Shown piece after piece: positions 35,595 to 44,805 of a DNA stretch of 64,000 nucleotides (positions are counted from its first letter, which is position 1; each line of letters opens with the position of its first letter). The translations under genes and the position numbers were made by a program. The notes below the pieces were generated by a model that worked only from the letters and a program-made list of their open reading frames with translations, was not told the origin of the DNA and did no database searches. The stretch comes from Rheinheimera soli. Lineage in GTDB: Bacteria; Pseudomonadota; Gammaproteobacteria; Enterobacterales; Alteromonadaceae. The stretch spans positions 1 through 64,000 of the forward strand of contig NZ_JAJOYU010000019.1 in assembly GCF_021290985.1 (NCBI RefSeq), read 5' to 3'.

Positions 35595-36407
35595 TCAGCT
35601 ACAAAAAGGTAAAGCAGCCAAAGCAGACTCATACTGATAGGAGAAACCGGCGATTTTTTGCGATTTTGCACTCAGCACTCTTCTGCCTGGTGCAGCTGCA
35701 GTGTTTTTTGGTTCAAACTCCGGAGCAGGCAAGGATGCCAGTTCACAGGCGGTCAGGTAAAACTCGGCTTTGGAACAAAAAGCCGGGCTGGATAAGTTAA
35801 ACAGCTCTGGCCATAACTGCTGCTGAACTATGGCAGAGACAGCGGCACAAATATCACTGCTGTGCACCATATTCACAGCCACATCAGCGGCTCCGGCCTG
35901 TTTACCGGATAAAAACCGTGCTGGATGACGGCCAGGGCCAATTAAACCTGCCAGGCGTAAAGTGCAACAAGGGACAGCCTTGTTCAGCACTTGTTCTGCA
36001 GTAGCCAATACTTCTATACGTGCATCGGCCAGTTGCAACTCAGTTTGCTCGTCCACTTCTCCGGTTAAACCTTCGTAGATCCCGGTGCTGCTCAGATGAA
36101 TACAAGCCAAAGCTCCGCAGTTTTTCATCAGGGTCGCAAGTTGGGCAACAGCTCTGTTGTACCCTTCGCCGTCGGTGCGGCTGGCTGGCACAGTACAAAT
36201 AATAAGGGCGTCTTTAAATAAGCTTTCCAGCTCTGCTGTCGGCCTTACTGATTGGGCTAAATCTAAAACAAAATGACCAAACTGTTCAGCAACCACTGAA
36301 GATTTGGTGATATTGCGGCTGCTGAGCCATAACTCATGCCCGTCAGCCTTGAGCCGGGTTGCCAGTTGAGTCCCTAACCAGCCTGCACCTATCACTAAAA
36401 TTTTCAT
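35595..36407 (-). CDS. NAD(P)-binding epimerase-like protein (YeeZ-like)
   Basis: 270 aa from the ATG at 36407 (AAGGTG upstream); a longer frame from 36527 covers the FNR-box region and is rejected. Rossmann motif MKILVIGAGWLGTQLATRL, then LSSTGIYEGLTGEV, resembling E. coli YeeZ and NAD-dependent epimerase/dehydratase relatives. The classical YxxxK is not clear (STGIYEG has a Tyr but no Lys four on), so catalytic activity is uncertain. Divergent from the cyd operon; no obvious link of function. Confidence 0.75.
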   Translation of the reverse strand: MKILVIGAGWLGTQLATRLKADGHELWLSSRNITKSSVVAEQFGHFVLDLAQSVRPTAELESLFKDALIICTVPASRTDGEGYNRAVAQLATLMKNCGALACIHLSSTGIYEGLTGEVDEQTELQLADARIEVLATAEQVLNKAVPCCTLRLAGLIGPGRHPARFLSGKQAGAADVAVNMVHSSDICAAVSAIVQQQLWPELFNLSSPAFCSKAEFYLTACELASLPAPEFEPKNTAAAPGRRVLSAKSQKIAGFSYQYESALAALPFCS

Positions 36408-36510
36408 CTCTGACACCTTCCCAAACTTACTGATGAATTTGATGGTAACAGAATATCTACTGCGACTTTTATCAAATTTTAAGTAATTTCCGCTAACACA
36501 CTGATCTTTA

Positions 36511-36524
36511 TTGATCCGCATCAA
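36511..36524. promoter_or_regulatory. Perfect FNR/Anr box upstream of cydA
   Basis: TTGATCCGCATCAA matches the consensus TTGAT-N4-ATCAA on both arms. It lies 132 bp before the cydA start and 104 bp before the divergent gene. Supports oxygen-responsive control of the bd oxidase. FNR can activate or repress depending on position relative to the start site, which is not known here. Confidence 0.8.
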
Positions 36525-36655
36525 CATAACAGACAGACAGACAAAAAGCGTAGCTTAGTGTTCACTTATGCTGATGTATGAGTTTTAGCAACTTATTGGT
36601 GCTGCATTCTAAGCACCAGACCAGGCCCACAGTTCCAGATCGAGGAGCAATCCGA

Positions 36656-38206
36656 ATGGATGTTGTAGAACTATCACGGTTACAGTTTGCCTTTACGGCA
36701 ATGTATCACTTCTTATTTGTGCCCTTAACTTTAGGCATGGCCTTTTTGCTGGCTATTATGGAGTCGGTTTATGTCATGACAGGTAAAGAAATTTACCGCG
36801 ATATGACGAAGTTCTGGGGCAAGCTGTTTGGTATAAACTTCGCTTTGGGGGTCACCACTGGCATAGCCATGGAATTCCAGTTTGGTACCAACTGGTCTTA
36901 TTATTCGCATTATGTCGGCGATATCTTTGGTGCACCTTTGGCCATTGAAGGTCTGATGGCATTTTTCCTTGAATCCACCTTAGTGGGCTTGTTCTTTTTT
37001 GGCTGGGACCGCCTGTCAAAAGTGCAGCATTTGACGGTGACCTGGCTGGTGGCTCTGGGCTCAAGCTTATCAGCTCTATGGATTTTAGTTGCCAACGGCT
37101 GGATGCAGCACCCGGTCGGCTCTGAATTTAATTTTGAAACCATGAGAATGGAAATGGTCAGCTTCAGCGAAGTGGTATTGAACCCGGTCGCTCAGGTGAA
37201 ATTTGTGCATACGGTGTCTGCAGGTTATGTCACAGGCGCTATGTTTGTGCTGGCCATTTCCGCCTGGTATATGCTCAAAGGCCGCGATTTAGCTTTTGCC
37301 CGCCGCAGTTTTGCCATTGCCTCTGCTTTTGGTTTAGCCAGTATTTTATCTGTGATTGTGTTAGGCGACGAATCTGGTTATGAGCTGGGGGATGTGCAAA
37401 AAGTAAAACTGGCCGCAATAGAAGCTGAGTGGAAAACGCATCCGGCACCAGCAGACTTTACCTTGTTTGGTCTGCCCAATGAAGAAACCCAAACCACAGA
37501 CTATGCCGTCAAAATTCCTGGCGCTATGGGCCTGATGGCCACACGTTCTTTGGATAAAGAAGTGATGGGGCTGGCCGAACTGAAAGAGCTGCACCGCGCA
37601 CGTATTCTCAATGGCCAGATTGCTTATGATTTATTGAAAAAACTGCGGGCTGGTGAAAAAACGCCGGAAAACATTGCTGCTTTTGATCTGGTAAAAAATG
37701 ATTTGGGTTATGGCTTGTTGCTGCTGGCTTATACAGAAGATCCTGTTAATGCCACGCCAGAACAGATTGAACAAGCAGTACAAAACAGCATTCCCAAAGT
37801 AGCACCGCTGTTCTGGTCCTTCCGTATTATGGTGGCGGCAGGCTTTATTATGCTGCTGGTATTTGCATTGTCCTTTTATCACAGTGCCAAACGTACACCG
37901 GAAAAACCCCGCTGGTTATTAAAGGCCGCTATTTTTTCCCTGCCTTTACCATGGATTGCCTGTGAGGCAGGCTGGTTTGTCGCTGAATATGGCCGTCAGC
38001 CATGGGCTGTAGGTGAAATATTGCCTACTCATATGGCTGCGTCTCAACTGACAGCAGGTGAAATTTGGATCAGCTTATTGGCTATTACCGCGCTTTATAC
38101 AGTGTTTCTGATCATCGAAGTTTGGTTGATGCAGCATTTTGCCCGTAAAGGCCCTGCGTCTATTCATACCGGTAAGTATCACGGCGAACAGGCCCGGGAG
38201 GTTTAA
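36656..38206 (+). CDS. cydA: Cytochrome bd ubiquinol oxidase subunit I
   Basis: Catalytic haem subunit, 516 aa (E. coli 522). The ATG at 36656 follows GAGGAG; the long upstream frame is dismissed. Haem b595 ligand His19 ([13 protein letters not shown]), haem b558 His ([11 protein letters not shown]), the quinol-loop segment with charged repeats ([20 protein letters not shown]) of the long-Q-loop type, and conserved GRQPW near residue 451. Reduces O2 to water with quinol, without proton pumping. First gene of cydABX-DC. Confidence 0.96.
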   Translation: MDVVELSRLQFAFTAMYHFLFVPLTLGMAFLLAIMESVYVMTGKEIYRDMTKFWGKLFGINFALGVTTGIAMEFQFGTNWSYYSHYVGDIFGAPLAIEGLMAFFLESTLVGLFFFGWDRLSKVQHLTVTWLVALGSSLSALWILVANGWMQHPVGSEFNFETMRMEMVSFSEVVLNPVAQVKFVHTVSAGYVTGAMFVLAISAWYMLKGRDLAFARRSFAIASAFGLASILSVIVLGDESGYELGDVQKVKLAAIEAEWKTHPAPADFTLFGLPNEETQTTDYAVKIPGAMGLMATRSLDKEVMGLAELKELHRARILNGQIAYDLLKKLRAGEKTPENIAAFDLVKNDLGYGLLLLAYTEDPVNATPEQIEQAVQNSIPKVAPLFWSFRIMVAAGFIMLLVFALSFYHSAKRTPEKPRWLLKAAIFSLPLPWIACEAGWFVAEYGRQPWAVGEILPTHMAASQLTAGEIWISLLAITALYTVFLIIEVWLMQHFARKGPASIHTGKYHGEQAREV

Positions 38207-38207
38207 C

Positions 38208-39344
38208 ATGGATTATGAATTTTTACGTTTTATCTGGTGGTTGCTGGTTGGTGTATTGCTGATTGGTTTTGCAGTGACTGACGGTTTTGATATGGGTGTA
38301 GGTGCGCTGTTAAAAGTTATAGGCAGGGACGATACTGAACGCCGGATTCTTATAAATGCAGTAGCACCGCACTGGGATGGCAATCAGGTGTGGCTTATTA
38401 CTGCTGGTGGCGCTTTGTTTGCTGCCTGGCCCCCGGTGTATGCCACAGCGTTCAGTGGTTTTTATCTGGCCATGATGCTGACACTGGCGGCTTTATTCCT
38501 GCGCCCTATCGGCTTTGATTACCGATCTAAGCTGGATAATGCCAAATGGCGCAGCAACTGGGACTGGGCTTTAACCGCAGGTTCTGCCATACCTCCGATT
38601 ATTTTTGGTGTGGCTTTTGGCAACTTGTTGCAAGGCGTGCCTTTCCACTTTGACGACTTACTGCGGATTTATTACACAGGCTCGTTCTGGGCTTTATTAA
38701 ATCCCTTTGCCTTGCTGGTCGGTGTACTGAGTTTGCTGATGTTTATCAATCAGGGTGCTTGTTATCTGCAAATGAAAACCGAAGCCCCACTGCGCCAGCG
38801 CGCTCAGGCAATATCGATGATCTGCGCAACTCTGGCCGCAACCTTGTTTGTGGTCGCTGGTTTCTGGCTGGCTGCTGCAGGTATGGGCTATAAAGTGACC
38901 AGTGTGATTGACAGCAATGCGATTAACAGTGCTGTGACTAAAACTGTGGAACACAGTTCAGGCGCATGGTTCAGTAACTATGAAAGTTATCCGTTGCTGT
39001 GGATTTTCCCTGTGTTGGGTGTAGCTGCCTTCCTGCTCTCAGCTTTTTTCAGCAAACTGGCCAAAGGCTGGCAGTCTTTTGTTGCGTCATCGTTGGCAAT
39101 CACAGGGGTCATTATGACTGCAGGAGTGTCTATGTTCCCATTTATTCTGCCGTCCAGCAGCATGCCCAATCATAGCCTGACCATGTGGGACGCGACATCC
39201 AGTGAGCTGACGTTAAAAATCATGTTTTTCGTCGCCTGTATTTTTGTACCTATAGTGCTGGGTTACACTCTTTGGTGTTACTGGAAAATGTGGGGCCGCT
39301 TAAACCGCAACTCCATCAGCAGCAACAGCCATTCATTGTATTAA
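38208..39344 (+). CDS. cydB: Cytochrome bd ubiquinol oxidase subunit II
   Basis: Membrane subunit of 378 aa (E. coli 379), starting at 38208, 1 bp after the cydA stop, with GGGAGG upstream. FIWWLLVGVLLIGFAVTDGF then DMGVGAL is the family's start; WDGNQVWLITAGGALFAAWP and GFDYRSKLDNAKWR are conserved. Forms the oxidase complex with CydA and CydX. Confidence 0.96.
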   Translation: MDYEFLRFIWWLLVGVLLIGFAVTDGFDMGVGALLKVIGRDDTERRILINAVAPHWDGNQVWLITAGGALFAAWPPVYATAFSGFYLAMMLTLAALFLRPIGFDYRSKLDNAKWRSNWDWALTAGSAIPPIIFGVAFGNLLQGVPFHFDDLLRIYYTGSFWALLNPFALLVGVLSLLMFINQGACYLQMKTEAPLRQRAQAISMICATLAATLFVVAGFWLAAAGMGYKVTSVIDSNAINSAVTKTVEHSSGAWFSNYESYPLLWIFPVLGVAAFLLSAFFSKLAKGWQSFVASSLAITGVIMTAGVSMFPFILPSSSMPNHSLTMWDATSSELTLKIMFFVACIFVPIVLGYTLWCYWKMWGRLNRNSISSNSHSLY

Positions 39345-39355
39345 GGAGCAGAGTT

Positions 39356-39472
39356 ATGTGGTATTTCACCTGGATTTTAGGCGTATTACTGGCCTGCTCT
39401 TTTGGCATCATTAATGCGATGTGGCTGGAGTTTAATGGCTACCCTGGCGAAGAGGACGAGTCATCAGAATAA
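39356..39472 (+). CDS. cydX: Cytochrome bd accessory subunit CydX
   Basis: 38-aa single-helix protein that stabilises the bd oxidase. MWYFTWILGVLLACSFGIIN then AMWLE is characteristic of CydX/YbgT (E. coli 37 aa). Start at 39356 with AAGGAG upstream, 11 bp after cydB. Acidic C-terminal tail (PGEEDESSE). Confidence 0.93.
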   Translation: MWYFTWILGVLLACSFGIINAMWLEFNGYPGEEDESSE

Positions 39473-39489
39473 AACCAGATCCTACAGCC

Positions 39490-41208
39490 ATGCAGTCTTT
39501 AAGGCAGTTCGTTCAATCAGAAAAAAACCGGCTGCACCTTGCAGTAACGCTGGGTGCTGCGGCTGCTTCACTGATGATCTGGCAATGCTGGTTACTGGCT
39601 ACTTTATGCAATCTGGCGTTACATCAGCAGCAGATCCCACCCGATCTGCTGCTGCATATTTTAGTGCTTTGGCTGCTGCGGCCTGTGCTACTGGCGGCCA
39701 AAGATTTACTCGGGCTTGCGGCCAGCCAAAAGCTACGCACTTCTCTTCGGCATCAGTTGCTTGGAATCATCAGCCAGGCAGGACCGCTGCGGCAACGTAT
39801 TGCTGCAGATGGTGATTTATCTACCCGGCTGTTAGAGCAGGTGGATGCACTGGATCCTTATATCAGTCGCTATTACCCACAACTCTATCTGGTGGTGCTC
39901 TGCCCTTTGTTTATCTCTGTCGCTGTAGCCAGTCAAAGCCTGTTAGCCGCACTGCTGCTATTGGCTACAGCTCCGCTTATCCCACTTTTTATGATTTTAC
40001 TTGGTAAAAAAGCCGCAGAAGCCAGTCAGCAGCAAGTACAGGCTTTAGGTTTATTGGGCGGGCGTTTTCTGGAGTTTTTACGCGGAGCAGCTTTGATCCG
40101 GCAATTGCAAGCCGAACCACTGGTGTTAAACCGGTTAAACAATGCCAGCGAAGACTACAGAAGCCTCACCATGTCTGTGCTGAGCAAAGCTTTTTTATCC
40201 GGCGCTGTGCTGGAGCTGTTTGCCTCTTTAGCTATAGCGCTGGTCGCTTTGTATTTAGGTTTGGGTTTACTTGGCGAGTTGCCCTGGGCTAAAGCGCAAA
40301 TTCCGGTTTCTTATCAACCGGCACTTTTTATCTTACTGATGGCGCCAGAGTTTTATGCGCCACTTCGTCAACTGGGGGCGGATTATCATGCCAAAGCTCA
40401 GGCCGAAGCCGCTTTTGCCAGTTTGGCTCCGATCTGGGATCTGCCTGTGTGCACTGGCGGCAATACTCAGGCCCCGACAGAGTCTGTGAGCATTGAGTTT
40501 CAACATTTAAGTTTATTGGGGTCAGAACACAGAGCTGCATTGCTTAAGGATATTCAGGCACAGATCAAACCCCAACAACGTATTGGCATTATTGGCCCAA
40601 GCGGTGCAGGAAAAACCAGCCTGCTGGAATCTTTACTGGCTTTTCAGCAGCCCAATCAAGGCCAGATCCGGATTGCAGATCACAACCTTACAGAATTGGA
40701 TTTAACCCAATGGCGACAACAACTGGTGTATTTGTCGCAACAAAGCCAGTGGTTAAGTGGCACAGTGCGAAGCAATTTGCTGTTGGCAAAACCACAAGCG
40801 ACAGAGCAGGAACTGCAGCAGGTGTTGCAACAGGCGCTTTGTGCCGACTTTGTTTTTGCTTTACCTCAAGCTTTGGACACAGAACTGACAGAAGGCGGAA
40901 TTGGCCTTTCAGGGGGGCAATTACAGCGTCTGGCGCTTGCCAGAGCTTTATTAAAACCAAGCTGGCTTTGGCTTCTGGATGAACCCGCTTCTATGCTGCC
41001 CGTTGAGCAACAAAGGCAGTACTTTCAGCAATTAGAGCTGTTAAGTCGTGGCAAAACCTTATTGCTGGCGACTCATCAATTGCAACATCTGCAGTGGCTG
41101 GACCAAGTGTGGCTGATTAACCAGGGCACGATTATTGCCATAGGTTCTGTGGCAGACATTCAGGCTCATCCTCTGTATCAAGCCAGCTACAGCCAGGAAT
41201 CAACATGA
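39490..41208 (+). CDS. cydD: Thiol reductant ABC exporter subunit CydD
   Basis: Permease-ATPase half of the CydDC heterodimer (572 aa; E. coli 588) that moves glutathione/cysteine-type thiols to the periplasm and is needed for bd oxidase assembly. Six membrane helices, then Walker A GPSGAGKTS, signature LSGGQLQRLALARA and Walker B LWLLDEPASML. The usual Glu after the Walker B Asp is present. 17 bp after cydX; its stop overlaps cydC by 4 bp (ATGA). Confidence 0.95.
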   Translation: MQSLRQFVQSEKNRLHLAVTLGAAAASLMIWQCWLLATLCNLALHQQQIPPDLLLHILVLWLLRPVLLAAKDLLGLAASQKLRTSLRHQLLGIISQAGPLRQRIAADGDLSTRLLEQVDALDPYISRYYPQLYLVVLCPLFISVAVASQSLLAALLLLATAPLIPLFMILLGKKAAEASQQQVQALGLLGGRFLEFLRGAALIRQLQAEPLVLNRLNNASEDYRSLTMSVLSKAFLSGAVLELFASLAIALVALYLGLGLLGELPWAKAQIPVSYQPALFILLMAPEFYAPLRQLGADYHAKAQAEAAFASLAPIWDLPVCTGGNTQAPTESVSIEFQHLSLLGSEHRAALLKDIQAQIKPQQRIGIIGPSGAGKTSLLESLLAFQQPNQGQIRIADHNLTELDLTQWRQQLVYLSQQSQWLSGTVRSNLLLAKPQATEQELQQVLQQALCADFVFALPQALDTELTEGGIGLSGGQLQRLALARALLKPSWLWLLDEPASMLPVEQQRQYFQQLELLSRGKTLLLATHQLQHLQWLDQVWLINQGTIIAIGSVADIQAHPLYQASYSQEST

Positions 41209-42839
41209 AGGATCAACTGAAGCTTTCAGCTTTGATGCGCCTGCACTGGCGTTGGTGGTTACTTAGCCTGACACTGGGAGCTGTTACTCTCGGCAGTGTG
41301 ATGGGGTTACTGACGGTGTCCGGCTGGTTTATTACTGCAGCTGCAGTGGCAGGTTTACAGCTTGCCGGTGCAGGCACTTTTAACTACTTTAGCCCTGGTG
41401 CTCTGATCCGATTTTTTGCCATCAGCCGCACAGCCAGCCGTTATTTTGAACGTTTAAGCTCGCATCAGGCCGTTTTGTTATTGCTGCAACAATTAAGACT
41501 TTGGTTTATGCGGCGATTTTTAGCCAGCAGTTTCAGGCCTGATACCCAATCAGCGGATCTGTTGCAACGGCTAATCACTGACATAGACCGACTGGATCAA
41601 TGGCCTTTACGTGTAGTCGCTCCGGTATTCTGGGCTGGTCTTATCAGCTCTGGCTGGCTGGCCGCGCTTTGGTTTTGGCAAGCAGAACTGGCTCAGATTG
41701 CTGTGGTTTATCTGCTGCTGTTGCTGTGTGTGCCAGTGCTTGGGGTTGTACTAGGTTATAGCCGGGCTTGCAGCTTAGTTGAACTGGCATCCCAACGCCG
41801 ACACGAGTTGCTTGAACCATTATCCGTTTTAACCATGTTACAACTGCATCAGGGCTGGTCAGACGCAGAGCAACAATGGCTTGAGACCGAACAGCGGTAT
41901 CAGCAGTTATTATGGCGTCAGCAATTGCTGGACTTGTGCTGCCAATTTTTGCTGCTCAGCGCTATTGCCCTGATGAGTTTTCATTTATTAGTGACCGCTT
42001 TGCCATTGTTACAAAACCAACAGATCAGCATAGCGGCTTTAGTGGCCATGCTAATGTCAGCTATGGCTTTACCAGAGATCTGGTTACCGCTGGCCACTTT
42101 GTATCGCCATCTGGCCGACAGCAAGATGGCTAAACGACGCTTAAATCAAATTCAGCCAGCCATCGAAAACGGCAGATACAGCACTCTGGAAGGGCCTTTG
42201 CAACTAGAGCTGCAACAACTGTCTGTCGGTTATCCCGCAGCTGTGCAACACACATTACCACTGACGATCAGCTTAAAAGCAGGTGATCTGTTATGGCTGC
42301 AAGGCCCATCAGGAGTAGGGAAATCAGCGTTTCTCAGCACGCTGGCTGGTTGGCTGCCGCCTTTGTCGGGCCAGGTTTTGCTTAATGGCACAGAGTTACA
42401 GCTTTATAGGTCTAACACTCAAAGGCAACAGATCAGCCTGCAGTCTCAGCACGTCAGCTTGTTTAATATGACACTGGCAGCCAACTTGCGTCTGGCGAAA
42501 CCAGAAGCCAGTGACGAAGAATTACGCCAAGCCTTAGCAGACACTGTATTAAGCGAATGGGTAGCCACTTTGCCACAAGGGCTTGAAACAGAACTCGGCG
42601 AGTATGGTGTTGCTGTGTCTGGTGGACAAGCCAGACGCATAGCGCTAGCCCGTTTGTTATTACAAAATACTGGCATCCTGTTGCTTGATGAGCCTTTAGT
42701 CGGGCTGGATCCAACCACAGCGCAGCAATTAGTCCACAACCTTCGCCGTCGTTGTCATCAGCACATTTTGATCATCACCAGCCATCAGCCTTTCGCAGTG
42801 GATACACACTGCTATCAATTACAACTAAAGGTGTTGTAA
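41205..42839 (+). CDS. cydC: Thiol reductant ABC exporter subunit CydC
   Basis: Partner half-transporter, 544 aa (E. coli 573), ATG overlapping the cydD stop. Membrane domain starts LHWRWWLLSLTLGAVTLGSV; Walker A GPSGVGKSAF, signature VSGGQARRIALAR, Walker B ILLLDEPLVGLD, H-loop ITSHQPF. Last gene of the cydABX-DC operon; I see no clear terminator after it. Confidence 0.95.
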   Translation: MKDQLKLSALMRLHWRWWLLSLTLGAVTLGSVMGLLTVSGWFITAAAVAGLQLAGAGTFNYFSPGALIRFFAISRTASRYFERLSSHQAVLLLLQQLRLWFMRRFLASSFRPDTQSADLLQRLITDIDRLDQWPLRVVAPVFWAGLISSGWLAALWFWQAELAQIAVVYLLLLLCVPVLGVVLGYSRACSLVELASQRRHELLEPLSVLTMLQLHQGWSDAEQQWLETEQRYQQLLWRQQLLDLCCQFLLLSAIALMSFHLLVTALPLLQNQQISIAALVAMLMSAMALPEIWLPLATLYRHLADSKMAKRRLNQIQPAIENGRYSTLEGPLQLELQQLSVGYPAAVQHTLPLTISLKAGDLLWLQGPSGVGKSAFLSTLAGWLPPLSGQVLLNGTELQLYRSNTQRQQISLQSQHVSLFNMTLAANLRLAKPEASDEELRQALADTVLSEWVATLPQGLETELGEYGVAVSGGQARRIALARLLLQNTGILLLDEPLVGLDPTTAQQLVHNLRRRCHQHILIITSHQPFAVDTHCYQLQLKVL

Positions 42840-43179
42840 ATCAAATAAAAAAGATCAACTACAGTACTGTCTTTGACTATGTTTAACAGGCCATAACTGC
42901 ATATTTACCTTAAATCACAATGCTAAATTTGATAAATATGAAAAAACTAGCAATTCGATTCGGCGAGCTGTATAATTCGTGCGACAAAAGTTAATGCAAT
43001 TGTAAAAAGGTACAAGGGCTTAACTCAGTCAAAGTAGGCAAGGACACCTCACCTGAAGCAAGGTCGCATACCTTATAGAAACCAAAAACTTAGTCAAGCT
43101 TGACTGCAGATATCTAAGAAGGCTGACATCATTTGGCCTTTGATGAAGTACTACACTATAAAATCGATGAGGATACCCT
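42840..43179. other. Non-coding 340-bp region between cydC and the porin gene
   Basis: No gene or known RNA motif. It has TATAAT at 42971-42976 (poor -35, TAGCAA), which would leave a leader of nearly 200 nt, and a perfect 14-bp palindrome AGTCAAGCTTGACT at 43092-43105. The leader may have regulatory structure. Confidence 0.5.
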
Positions 43180-44316
43180 ATGTTAAAACGTAAATTACTG
43201 GCAGCAACTATTGCCGCCACCTTGTGCGGCACCAGTCAGGCCGCAGTAGACATTAATGGTTTTGCGTCGATCAAAGGCGGTATGGCACTTGGCAGTGGCG
43301 ACGAGCTGTATGGCTACGACGATGACTTCAGCTTTAAAAATGAAAGTCTGGCAGCACTGCAGGTCAAGTCAGATTTAGGCGATAAACTATCAATCACAGC
43401 TCAGCTGTTAGGCCGCGGTGCTAACGACTGGGACGTTAAATTTGAATGGGCTTTTTTAAGTTACGATTTAACCGATACTCTGCGTATTAACGCAGGTCGT
43501 TTAAGAACTCCGTTTTACAAATACTCAGACTTCCGTGACGTAGGCTATGCCTATGACTGGTCTCGTGTGCCACAAAGTGTTTATGGTTTAGGCTTTGATA
43601 ATATCGAAGGCGCTTCGTTATACCATACGACTACCCTGGGTAATTTTGACTCATCATTGCAGTTGATTGTCGGCAGTTATGATGGCGATGCCGCCATTGG
43701 TGATGCAGCTGCAGATGCCCAAATTGATAATGTGACAGGTATAGCCTGGGAACTGGGCCAGGATGGATATTCATTCCGTATGGCTTACCTTGTAGGTAAA
43801 ACCACATTCTATGTTGACCAACTGGATAACAGCGCTACAGGTTTATATGCACAATTAAGAGCTTTTGGCTTAGGTTCACTGGCAGGTGAATTGGATATAG
43901 TGGATGAATCCAGCTCTTTTGCCGGTATTGGTTTTAACATTGATAAAAATGACTGGCTGGTGGTGTCGGAAATCACCAAAGCTTCAGTAGATAACTCCTT
44001 TATCTCTGATCAGGAATCCTACTACATTTCCATTGGTCACCGTTTTGACAACATCACACCTTATGTGTCTTTTGAAAAAGAAGACAATGATGCCAAGACT
44101 GAAATTTATGCCGGCGTGCCGACTGCTTCACCTATTTTTGGCCCGGTGGCTGGTTTGGTGAACCAAATGGAGACTGAACGTAACAGCATCAACGTCGGTG
44201 TGCGTTATGATTTCCACCCTTCAGCTGCATTTAAAGCTCAATATACCAACGCAGACAATAAAACGGCTGATCGTAAAGACAGTGTCTTGGTTGTTGGCGT
44301 AGATTTGGTGTTTTAA
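43180..44316 (+). CDS. Outer-membrane porin
   Basis: Beta-barrel porin of 378 aa with signal peptide (cleaved after SQA). AAVDINGFASIKGGMALGSG begins the barrel; strands of aromatic alternation follow, including LRINAGRLRTPFYKYSDFRD, and the C-terminus ends in Phe (VVGVDLVF), as needed for Bam recognition. Substrate unknown; related porins are sometimes found beside phosphate-binding-like proteins. First gene of a module with a PstS-like protein and a chemoreceptor. GATGAGGATACCCT provides the ribosome site. Confidence 0.88.
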   Translation: MLKRKLLAATIAATLCGTSQAAVDINGFASIKGGMALGSGDELYGYDDDFSFKNESLAALQVKSDLGDKLSITAQLLGRGANDWDVKFEWAFLSYDLTDTLRINAGRLRTPFYKYSDFRDVGYAYDWSRVPQSVYGLGFDNIEGASLYHTTTLGNFDSSLQLIVGSYDGDAAIGDAAADAQIDNVTGIAWELGQDGYSFRMAYLVGKTTFYVDQLDNSATGLYAQLRAFGLGSLAGELDIVDESSSFAGIGFNIDKNDWLVVSEITKASVDNSFISDQESYYISIGHRFDNITPYVSFEKEDNDAKTEIYAGVPTASPIFGPVAGLVNQMETERNSINVGVRYDFHPSAAFKAQYTNADNKTADRKDSVLVVGVDLVF

Positions 44317-44327
44317 GGAATCCACTT

Positions 44328-44741
44328 ATGTTAAAAAAATTACTGTTAATTCCTGCCCTGACTCTGAGCTTTATGGCTTTTGCCAATGTTGCAGTGATAG
44401 TTCACCCATCCAATGCGGCGACTTTGTCGCAGGATGACATCAATAAACTATTTACCGGTCGCGCCAAAAGTTTTACCGATGGCAAAGCTGCTGAACCTGT
44501 GAATCTGGCCGAAGGCGTTGCCATTCGTGCTGACTTCGACCAAAAAGCTTTAGGTCGTTCTTCCAGCCAAATGAAAGCCTATTGGTCTAAACTGGTATTT
44601 ACAGGTAAAGGAACCCCACCTAAAGAAATGGCGTCTGAACAGGAAGTGCTGGATGCAGTAGCGAAAAACCCTGCAGCTATTGGTTACGTCAGTGCGGCCG
44701 CAGTAACTGGCGGTGTCAAAGTTGCCTTAACACTGAACTAA
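44328..44741 (+). CDS. PstS-like periplasmic binding protein (single-lobe)
   Basis: 137 aa with signal peptide (after FMAFA). VIVHPSNAATLSQDDINKLF then TGRAKSFTDGK and KNPAAIGYVSAAAV belong to the phosphate-type (PstS-like) solute-binding superfamily, but the protein is about half of PstS (around 320 aa) in length. Typical short forms exist beside porins and signalling proteins. No pst transporter is adjacent. It follows the porin gene by 11 bp. Ligand unknown. Confidence 0.78.
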   Translation: MLKKLLLIPALTLSFMAFANVAVIVHPSNAATLSQDDINKLFTGRAKSFTDGKAAEPVNLAEGVAIRADFDQKALGRSSSQMKAYWSKLVFTGKGTPPKEMASEQEVLDAVAKNPAAIGYVSAAAVTGGVKVALTLN

Positions 44742-44750
44742 AGGTTGTCC

Positions 44751-44780
44751 AGGCAGGTGACGCACTCACCTGCCTTTGTT
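44751..44780 (+). terminator. Intercistronic hairpin, partial terminator
   Basis: Perfect 10-bp stem AGGCAGGTGA / TCACCTGCCT with a 5-nt loop, followed by TTGTTG. It stands between the PstS-like and chemoreceptor genes and may lower the amount of the receptor message. Confidence 0.55.
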
Positions 44781-44805
44781 GTAAGCCTTACTCTGGATAC
44801 TACTT

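Noticed and set aside
36408-36527. N-terminal extension of the YeeZ-like protein
   Set aside because: It covers the FNR-box area and has no signal or domain; the Rossmann fold begins exactly at the ATG at 36407.
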